64,000 bases of DNA. Source: Actinomadura luzonensis. GTDB taxonomy: Bacteria; Actinomycetota; Actinomycetes; Streptosporangiales; Streptosporangiaceae. This document shows positions 57,819 to 64,000 of the stretch, one piece after another (the stretch's first letter is position 1; the number at the start of each line of letters is the position of its first letter). The position numbers were made by a program, and so were the translations under genes. The notes beneath the pieces were generated by a model. It worked only from the letters and a program-made list of their open reading frames with translations, searched no databases and had not been told where the DNA came from. The DNA lies in contig NZ_JAKRKC020000002.1 in assembly GCF_022664455.2 (NCBI RefSeq), positions 3,038,001 to 3,102,000 of the forward strand, given 5' to 3'.

Positions 57819-57880
57819 CCTCCCGCTGCCGTGACTCCCGCCACCCATGACCTCCCGCCGCCATGACCTCCCGCCGCCCG
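57808..57880 (+). repeat. Imperfect 15-17-bp tandem repeats after the chorismate mutase fusion
   Basis: About four copies of a CCACCCATGACCTCCCGC-like unit. The first contains the TGA stop of the gene, and copies differ by small indels and base changes. The gap to the convergent SGNH gene is otherwise empty. Confidence 0.7.
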
Positions 57881-57913
57881 CGCCTGCCCCTGCCGATGGC
57901 GTCGGCCCGTCGC

Positions 57914-59011
57914 TCAGGGGGCGGCCAGGCGGAAGTTGTTCAGCGGACGCCCGGGCCCGGCGGCGATCTGCCGGGTGATCAGCTCGGCGAAGCGCCGGTA
58001 GCCCTCGCCCGTCGGGTGGTAGCTGCGCGCGTTGACCGCGAGCGGGTCCATGTCCAGGGCCAGCCCGTTCAGGTACGGCTGCGGCCGCCCCACCTCGTGC
58101 CCGGCGAACGCCTCGTAGGCGTCCACGTACTCGGCGCTGCCCGCCCCGCCGAACGCCGCGATCGCCCGGTCGAAGTCGCGCACCACCGACCCGACGGCGT
58201 CGTTGAGCCGCCGCGTCACGCCGTTCAGCCAGCGCTGGTCGGCGACGCCGAGGTTGTCGACGGAGGCCACCGGGTCCTGCGGGAACGGGCGCGGGTAGCC
58301 GAGCACGACGATCCGGGCGGCGGGGGCCCGGCCGCGCAGCTCCCGCAGCACCCGCAGCAGGTCGGCGCGCAGCCGCTCGATGCGGCCGGTCACGGCGGCG
58401 TCCTGGTCGACGCAGGCCGACGACCACGGCAGCTTGGCGATGCAGGCGGTGAGGACCCGGGAGAAGCCCGTGTCGTTGCCGCCGATGCTCAGCGTCACCA
58501 GGCTCGCGGCCGGCCCCACCCGGTCGATCTGCGGGCGCTGCCCCCACTGGCCGGTGAGGAGCTGGCCCGTGGTGGCGCCGCTGCAGGCGTAGAAGGAGGT
58601 GCCGCCGGCGAAGCGGTAGGCGCGGGCGACCACCGGCACGTACGAGCCGCCGGCCCGGTGGCAGCGGTCGGCGCCGTCGTTGACCGGCCGCGTGTCCTGG
58701 TCGTAGACGCCCTCGCCGGAGGAGTAGGAGTCGCCGAGCCCGACGTAGGCGCCGCTCTGCGCCGCCTCCAGGGGCGTGAGGCGGATCCGCTCCGGCAGCC
58801 GCCCGGCGGGCGCGGCCCCGTCGGGGCAGCCGGCGTCGAGGACGGCGCAGGCCAGCTTCGGTAACACGCCCAGGGGCAGGCACGCCACGGCCAGGGCGAC
58901 GCCGAGCGCGACCGCGACGGCGGCCCGCGCGGCCGCCCGCCGCCGCTGCCGGATCGAGGAAAGGGCGCCGTCCGGCCCAGGACCGGCGGCGCCGGGGCCC
59001 GCCCGCGTCAC
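57914..59011 (-). CDS. Secreted SGNH/GDSL-family hydrolase
   Basis: 365 residues from GTG 59011; TTG 59032 is another possible start, and neither has a clear RBS. A basic head and a hydrophobic helix (about 32-52) form a signal or anchor. Block I is YVGLGDSYSSGEG with the catalytic Ser, block III is SIGGNDTGF, and block V is SYHPTGEGY with the His. It has six or so cysteines in the mature part, as in Streptomyces lipase-type SGNH enzymes with disulfides. Likely an esterase or lipase acting outside the cell. Convergent with the chorismate mutase fusion. Confidence 0.88.
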   Translation of the reverse strand: MTRAGPGAAGPGPDGALSSIRQRRRAAARAAVAVALGVALAVACLPLGVLPKLACAVLDAGCPDGAAPAGRLPERIRLTPLEAAQSGAYVGLGDSYSSGEGVYDQDTRPVNDGADRCHRAGGSYVPVVARAYRFAGGTSFYACSGATTGQLLTGQWGQRPQIDRVGPAASLVTLSIGGNDTGFSRVLTACIAKLPWSSACVDQDAAVTGRIERLRADLLRVLRELRGRAPAARIVVLGYPRPFPQDPVASVDNLGVADQRWLNGVTRRLNDAVGSVVRDFDRAIAAFGGAGSAEYVDAYEAFAGHEVGRPQPYLNGLALDMDPLAVNARSYHPTGEGYRRFAELITRQIAAGPGRPLNNFRLAAP

Positions 59012-59182
59012 CTCAGGAGGCGCGATGACCAAGGTCAGGTCATCGTCCCCCGCGAGGACGGCCGCCGCGCCGATGCCGGTGTCGCCCGGCGGGGCGGGCT
59101 GTGGCGAGGGACGGTCGGTCCCGGGCCCTGATGCGTCCAGTGCGGCCTCCCCCCGAACGGCGGACTTCGTGCCCCAACGAGA

Positions 59183-60568
59183 CTAACCCGGCTCCGGCCG
59201 CCCTTCGCGGGCCCCGACCCGCCCGGCGGGCGCGCCCCGCCGCCTGCGCACCAGCGCCCACCCGCCCGCGATGCACGCGACCAGCGCGGGGATGAGGAAG
59301 AACGCCACCCGCTGATCGCGGTCGGCGAACGGCATCAGCAGCACCACCAGCGCCAGGAAGCCCAGCGTCAGCCAGTTCGTCCAGGGGGAGCCGGGCATGG
59401 GGAAGGCCGAGCGGTGCCCCGCCCGCCGCAGCCGCGTCTGGCACAGCACCAGCACCCCCCACGTCGTGATCACGCCGAGCGAGGCGACGGCGGTGGCGAT
59501 GTTGAACGCCCGCTCCGGCAGGAAGTAGAACAGCGCCACCCCGGCCAGGAACGTGGCCGCGGTGAACAGGATGCCCCCGATGGGCACGTGCCGCGGGCTC
59601 AGCGTGGCGGCGAAGCCGGGGGCCTCCCGCTTCAGCGCCATCGACCGCAGGATGCGCCCGGTGGCGTACAGGCCGGAGTTGCAGGACGACATCGCCGCCG
59701 TGATCACGACGAGGTTCATCGCGTCGGCCGCCCACGGCACCCCGAGGCCGGAGAAGACGGTCACGAACGGCGACACGCCCGCCCGGTAGGCGGTCCACGG
59801 CAGCACCATCGCCAGCAGCAGCACCGACCCCACGTAGAAGATCGCGATGCGCCACACCACGCCGTTGATGGCCCTCGGCATGACCTCGCGCGGCCGGGCC
59901 GTCTCGCCCGCCGCGATGCCGACCAGCTCGATCGAGGCGTAGGCGAACACCACCGACTGCAGGCTCATCAGCACCATCGGCAGCCCGGTCGGCGCGAACC
60001 CGCCGTGCGCGGTCAGGTTGCCCGGCCCCGCGCCGCCGACCGAGAGGACGACCAGCACCAGGCCGACCACCAGGAAGGCGGTGATGGCCAGCACCTTCAG
60101 CAGCGCGAACCAGAACTCCAGCTCGCCGAACAGCCGCACCGACAGCAGGTTGACCACCAGGACCAGGCCGAGGGCGATCAGCGCCGTCAGCGCCTGGGGG
60201 AAGGCGGGCGCCCAGTAGTGGATGTAGGCGGCGATCGCGGTCAGCTCGGCGATGCCGGTGAACGCCCAGTTCACCCAGTACATCCAGCCGCTGGCGAAGG
60301 CCGCCCACGGGCCGATGAACTCGCCGGCGTACTCGACGAACGACCCCGACGTGGGCCGGTAGAGCACCAGCTCGCCGAGCGCCCGCATGACGAAGAAGGC
60401 CGCGAGGCCGGCCGCGGCGTACGACAGCACCAGGGCGGGCCCGGCGGCCTGCAGCCGGCCGCCCGCGCCGAGGAACAGGCCCACCCCGATCGCCCCGCCG
60501 ATGGCGATCATCTGGACCTGCCGGTTGCCCAGCGCGTGGGTGTATCCCTCGTCGGTCTGCGTGCGCAC
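59183..60568 (-). CDS. Amino-acid permease (APC superfamily, AAT family)
   Basis: 461 residues with 12 predicted membrane helices. MIAIGGAIGVGLFLGAG in helix 1, GELVLYRPTSGSFVEYAGEFIGPWAAFASGW (read as RPTSGSFVEYA and FASGW), FAYASIELVGIAAGETARP and SSCNSGLYATGRIL are AAT-family signatures (the E. coli AroP/AnsP/GabP group). Exact substrate not deducible. GTG with GGAAGGA 7 bases upstream. Divergent from dnaE across 173 bases. Confidence 0.92.
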   Translation of the reverse strand: MRTQTDEGYTHALGNRQVQMIAIGGAIGVGLFLGAGGRLQAAGPALVLSYAAAGLAAFFVMRALGELVLYRPTSGSFVEYAGEFIGPWAAFASGWMYWVNWAFTGIAELTAIAAYIHYWAPAFPQALTALIALGLVLVVNLLSVRLFGELEFWFALLKVLAITAFLVVGLVLVVLSVGGAGPGNLTAHGGFAPTGLPMVLMSLQSVVFAYASIELVGIAAGETARPREVMPRAINGVVWRIAIFYVGSVLLLAMVLPWTAYRAGVSPFVTVFSGLGVPWAADAMNLVVITAAMSSCNSGLYATGRILRSMALKREAPGFAATLSPRHVPIGGILFTAATFLAGVALFYFLPERAFNIATAVASLGVITTWGVLVLCQTRLRRAGHRSAFPMPGSPWTNWLTLGFLALVVLLMPFADRDQRVAFFLIPALVACIAGGWALVRRRRGAPAGRVGAREGRPEPG

Positions 60569-60690
60569 TCCGCGTCCTTCCCGCTACTTTCCGTGCCCAC
60601 GACGATATCGGCGCTGCTGATCGCGCGGGTCCCCGGCGCGCCGTCCCGGCGATCGCCGCGGGGCGGCTCCGGGTTGTCGGTGCGGGCCAC

Positions 60691-60696
60691 TAGAGT
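60691..60696 (+). promoter_or_regulatory. Possible -10 element for dnaE
   Basis: TAGAGT, 45 bases before the dnaE ATG, in a GC-rich setting. No good -35 is seen at 16-18 bases upstream, so the call is weak. Confidence 0.3.
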
Positions 60697-60741
60697 CGGA
60701 GCGCATCATCAGGAACAGGCAGACTCGGGAGGCGCCGCTCC

Positions 60742-63700
60742 ATGTCGTCCAGCGACTCGTTCGTCCATCTGCACGTGCACACCGAATACTCGATGCTGGA
60801 CGGCGCCGCCCGGCTGAAGCAGATGTTCAAGCAGGTCGGCGACCTCGGCATGCCGGCGATCGCGATCACCGACCACGGCAACATGCACGGCGCCTACGAC
60901 TTCTTCAAGCAGGCCACCGGCGCCGGCATCAAGCCGATCATCGGCATCGAGGCGTACGTCGCGCCGGAGAGCCGCCACAACAAGCGGCCGGTGCTGTGGG
61001 GCGAGCCGCACCAGAAGAAGGACGACGTCTCGGCGGGCGGCTACTACACCCACATGACGATCTGGGCCCGCGACAAGACGGGCCTGCACAACCTGATGAA
61101 GCTCAGCTCGCGCGCCTACACCGAGGGGTTCGTGCGCAAGTGGGCGCGCATGGACGCCGAGACCCTGGCCGAGCACTCCGAGGGCCTGATGGCCACCACC
61201 GGCTGCCCGTCCGGCGAGGTGCAGACGCGGCTGCGGCTCGGCCAGTACGACGAGGCGCTGAAGGCCGCCGCGAAGTACCAGGAGATCTTCGGCAAGGACA
61301 ACTTCTACCTGGAGATCATGGACCACGGCCTCGACATCGAGCGCCGCGTCCGCGACGGGCTGACCCGCATCAGCAAAGAGCTCGACATCCCGCCGCTGGT
61401 CACCAACGACTCCCACTACACCTACGAGTCCGACGCCGCCTCCCACGACGCCCTCCTGTGCATCCAGACGGGCAAGCAGCTCTCCGACCCCGACCGCTTC
61501 CGCTTCGACGGCAGCGGCTACTACATCAAGACCGCCGACGAGATGCGCGCCGTCGACTCCTCCGACCTGTGGGCCGAGGGCTGCCGCAACACGCTGCTGG
61601 TGGCCGAGAAGGTCGATCCCGAGGGCTTCTTCACCTACAAGAACCTCATGCCGACCTACCCCATCCCCGACGGGATGACGGAGGAGGAGTTCTTCCGCCA
61701 GGAGGTCTGGAAGGGCCTGCGGCGGCGCTTCCCCGAGGGCGTCGACGACGAGCACCGCGAGTGGGCCGAGAACGAGCTGCGGGTCATCATCCAGATGGGC
61801 TTCCCCAGCTACTTCCTCGTGGTCGCCGACTTCATCATGTGGGCGAAGAACAACGGCATCCGGGTCGGCCCGGGCCGTGGCTCGGCGGCGGGCTCGCTGG
61901 TGGCGTACGCGCTGGGCATCACCGACCTCGACCCGATCCCGCACGGCCTGATCTTCGAGCGCTTCCTCAACCCCGAGCGCGTGTCCATGCCCGACGTCGA
62001 CATCGACTTCGACGAGCGCCGGCGCGGCGACGTCATCCGGTACGTCACCGAGAAGTGGGGCGCCGACAAGGTCGCCATGATCGCCACGTTCGGCACCATC
62101 AAGGCGAAGGCCGCCATCAAGGACGCCGGCCGCGTCCTCGGCTACCCGTACGCGCTGGGCGACAAGGTCTCCAAGGCGTTCCCGCCCGCCGTGATGGGCA
62201 AGGACATCCCGCTGGCGGGCATCTTCGACAAGGACCACCCGCGGCACGCCGAGGCCGGCGAGCTGCGCAGGCTCTACGAGGAGGACGTCGACGTCAAGGC
62301 GACGATCGACCTCGGGCGCGGCCTGGAGGGCCTGATCCGGCAGACCGGCGTGCACGCCGCCGGCGTGATCATGTCCGCCGAGGTGCTGACCGACCACATC
62401 CCGATCATGCGCCGCGACTCCGACGGCGCGATCATCACGCAGTTCGACTACCCGACCTGCGAGACGCTCGGCCTGCTGAAGATGGACTTCCTGGGCCTGC
62501 GCAACCTCACGATCATCGACGACTGCCTCAAGCTCATCGAGGCCACCAGCGGCGAGCAGATCGACCTGCTCAAGCTGCCGCTCGACGACCGCAAGTCGTA
62601 CGAGCTGCTGGCCCGGGGCGACACGCTCGGCATCTTCCAGCTCGACGGCGGCGGCATGCGCACCCTGCTGCGCCTGATGAAGCCCGACAACTTCGAGGAC
62701 ATCTCCGCCGCCCTCGCGCTCTACCGCCCCGGCCCCATGGGCGCCAACTCGCACACCAACTACGCGCTGCGCAAGAACGGCGCGCAGGAGATCACCCCGA
62801 TCCACCCCGAGCTAGAGGAGCCGCTGCAGGAGATCCTGTCCACGACCTACGGCCTGATCGTCTATCAGGAGCAGGTCATGGCCATCGCCCAGAAGGTCGC
62901 CAACTACTCGCTGGGCGGCGCCGACCTGCTGCGGCGCGCGATGGGCAAGAAGAAGAAGTCCGAGCTCGACAAGCAGTTCGTCACCTTCGAAGCCGGCATG
63001 AAGGACAACGGCTTCTCCGACGCGGCGATCAAGGCCCTGTGGGACATCCTGCTGCCGTTCTCCGACTACGCCTTCAACAAGGCCCACACCGCCGGCTACG
63101 GCCTGGTCTCCTACTGGACCGCCTACCTCAAGGCCAACCACCCGGCCGCCTACATGGCCGCGCTGCTGTCGTCGGTCAAGGACGACAAGGACAAGTCGGC
63201 GCTCTACCTCAACGAGTGCCGCCGCATGGGCATCAAGGTGTTCCCGCCGGACGTCAACGACTCCGACTTCGACTTCACCCCGCGCGGCACCGACATCCGC
63301 TTCGGCCTGTCGGCCATCCGCAACGTCGGCGCGAACGTCGTCGACGGCATCATCTCCGCGCGCAAGGAGAAGGGCCGCTTCGCCGACTTCAAGGACTTCC
63401 TGCGCAAGGTGCCGGCGCTGGTCTGCAACAAGCGCGTCATCGAGTCGCTGATCAAGGCCGGCGCGTTCGACTCGCTCGGGCACGTGCGCAAGGGCCTGGT
63501 GATGGTGCACGAGCAGGCCGTCGACGCGATCATCGACATCAAGAAGAACGAGGCCATCGGCCAGGACTCGCTGTTCGGCGCGATCGACGGCGGCGAGGAC
63601 CAGACGTTCGACGTGCAGATCCCGCCGGGGGAGTGGGACAAGACCACGCTGCTGCAGTTCGAGCGCGAGATGCTGGGCCTGTACGTGTCCGACCACCCGC

Positions 63701-64000
63701 TGTTCGGCGTCGAGCACATCCTGGCGGCCGGGGCCGACTGCTCGATCGCCGCCCTCCAGGACGACAGCCGGCCCGACGGGCAGATCGTGACCGTGGGCGG
63801 CATCCTCAGCGGCGTGCAGCGCAAGGTCACCAAGAAGGGCGACACCTGGGTGCTGACCCAGCTCGAGGACCTCGAAGGCGCGATCGAGGTGATGATCTTC
63901 CCGTCGGCGTACCAGCTGTGCGCGACGCTGCTGGCCGAGGACGCGATCGTGTTCGTCAAGGGCCGCATCGACAAGCGGGAGGAGGTCGCCAAGATCATCG
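60742..64000 (+). CDS. dnaE: DNA polymerase III alpha subunit DnaE1 (3' end beyond window)
   Basis: First 1086 residues of the replicative polymerase, ATG with GGGAGG. The N-terminal PHP domain is intact: HLHVHTEYSMLDG, ITDHGNMHG and VTNDSHY. DnaE1-type PHP domains in actinobacteria can proofread. The palm has PGRGSAAGSLVAYALGI and the catalytic aspartates in PDVDIDFDERRRGD. The VYQEQVM, RRAMGKKKKSELD and FNKAHTAGYG blocks are present, followed by helix-hairpin-helix and the start of the OB domain (VTVGGILSGVQRKVTKKG). The beta-clamp motif and C-terminus lie outside the window. Confidence 0.98.
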   Translation, partial: MSSSDSFVHLHVHTEYSMLDGAARLKQMFKQVGDLGMPAIAITDHGNMHGAYDFFKQATGAGIKPIIGIEAYVAPESRHNKRPVLWGEPHQKKDDVSAGGYYTHMTIWARDKTGLHNLMKLSSRAYTEGFVRKWARMDAETLAEHSEGLMATTGCPSGEVQTRLRLGQYDEALKAAAKYQEIFGKDNFYLEIMDHGLDIERRVRDGLTRISKELDIPPLVTNDSHYTYESDAASHDALLCIQTGKQLSDPDRFRFDGSGYYIKTADEMRAVDSSDLWAEGCRNTLLVAEKVDPEGFFTYKNLMPTYPIPDGMTEEEFFRQEVWKGLRRRFPEGVDDEHREWAENELRVIIQMGFPSYFLVVADFIMWAKNNGIRVGPGRGSAAGSLVAYALGITDLDPIPHGLIFERFLNPERVSMPDVDIDFDERRRGDVIRYVTEKWGADKVAMIATFGTIKAKAAIKDAGRVLGYPYALGDKVSKAFPPAVMGKDIPLAGIFDKDHPRHAEAGELRRLYEEDVDVKATIDLGRGLEGLIRQTGVHAAGVIMSAEVLTDHIPIMRRDSDGAIITQFDYPTCETLGLLKMDFLGLRNLTIIDDCLKLIEATSGEQIDLLKLPLDDRKSYELLARGDTLGIFQLDGGGMRTLLRLMKPDNFEDISAALALYRPGPMGANSHTNYALRKNGAQEITPIHPELEEPLQEILSTTYGLIVYQEQVMAIAQKVANYSLGGADLLRRAMGKKKKSELDKQFVTFEAGMKDNGFSDAAIKALWDILLPFSDYAFNKAHTAGYGLVSYWTAYLKANHPAAYMAALLSSVKDDKDKSALYLNECRRMGIKVFPPDVNDSDFDFTPRGTDIRFGLSAIRNVGANVVDGIISARKEKGRFADFKDFLRKVPALVCNKRVIESLIKAGAFDSLGHVRKGLVMVHEQAVDAIIDIKKNEAIGQDSLFGAIDGGEDQTFDVQIPPGEWDKTTLLQFEREMLGLYVSDHPLFGVEHILAAGADCSIAALQDDSRPDGQIVTVGGILSGVQRKVTKKGDTWVLTQLEDLEGAIEVMIFPSAYQLCATLLAEDAIVFVKGRIDKREEVAKII

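Noticed and set aside
59024..59186. Plus-strand ORF with a good-looking AGGAGG and ATG upstream of the permease 3' end
   Set aside because: It overlaps the start of the SGNH hydrolase antisense, encodes 53 Ser/Pro/Arg residues with no motif, and the AGGAGG is the complement of ordinary coding sequence.

Overview
The window is very GC-rich, with frequent GTG starts and four-base stop/start overlaps. It carries an actinobacterial division and cell-wall (dcw) cluster. The combination of DUF3040, SepF/DivIVA, FtsZ ending in the usual DxPDFLK-type tail, an ileS T-box with a very short stem I, F420-dependent enzymes and tandem Ser/Thr kinases points to a spore-forming, filamentous actinobacterium. 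A Streptosporangiales member such as Nonomuraea is my best guess; this is inference and no rRNA is present. No tRNA, rRNA, insertion sequence, prophage or CRISPR array was seen.

Layout. (1) 1-4.4 kb: end of an unidentified gene, a small PH-domain membrane protein, then a tightly overlapping molybdo-hydroxylase maturation cassette (MoxR/CoxD ATPase, VWA/CoxE, XdhC, MocA-like transferase). (2) 4.4-10.3 kb: an endonuclease/exonuclease/phosphatase-fold protein, an F420-dependent oxidoreductase, a DAACS symporter preceded by a cysteine-type leader peptide, a secreted Cys-rich protein and a membrane pseudokinase. (3) 10.3-15.4 kb: M24 peptidase, efp, nusB, a methyltransferase, dinB and a DUF3040 protein. 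(4) 15.5-21.1 kb, minus strand: a reductase-like protein, then transglutaminase, DUF58 and MoxR as one operon running away from the dcw cluster. (5) 21.4-41.6 kb: mraZ, rsmH, ftsL-like, ftsI, murE, murF, mraY, murD, ftsW, murG, murC, ftsQ, ftsZ, yggS, sepF, yggT, divIVA. (6) 41.6-49.4 kb: a large two-module metal-binding membrane protein, ileS on the minus strand with its T-box leader, a TraR/DksA protein, lspA and an rluD-like gene. (7) 49.4-60.6 kb: three membrane Ser/Thr kinases on the minus strand interleaved with araC-azlC-azlD, a divergent chorismate-mutase fusion behind a candidate attenuator, an SGNH hydrolase and an amino-acid permease. (8) 60.7 kb to the end: dnaE, cut by the window edge.

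How the parts work together. MurC, D, E and F and MraY and MurG make lipid II. FtsW and FtsI polymerise and cross-link it at the septum under FtsZ, SepF, FtsQ and FtsL, and DivIVA directs polar growth. MraZ probably represses its own operon through four 10-bp-spaced boxes placed over its promoter. Several division proteins here (FtsL-like, FtsI, FtsZ and the 722-residue protein) carry long repetitive low-complexity tracts.

Main caveats. murF has an apparent one-base deletion near 29624, and the VWA gene shows compensating frame changes around 1920-2065. Both look like sequence errors or very recent damage. The least ordinary items are the twin-module membrane protein (41594-43762), the degenerate DAHP-synthase-like/chorismate mutase fusion with its attenuator-like leader (56784-57818), the cysteine-type leader before the symporter (6459-6527), the pseudokinase (8571-10244) and the three-heptamer element before ftsZ (37154-37194).
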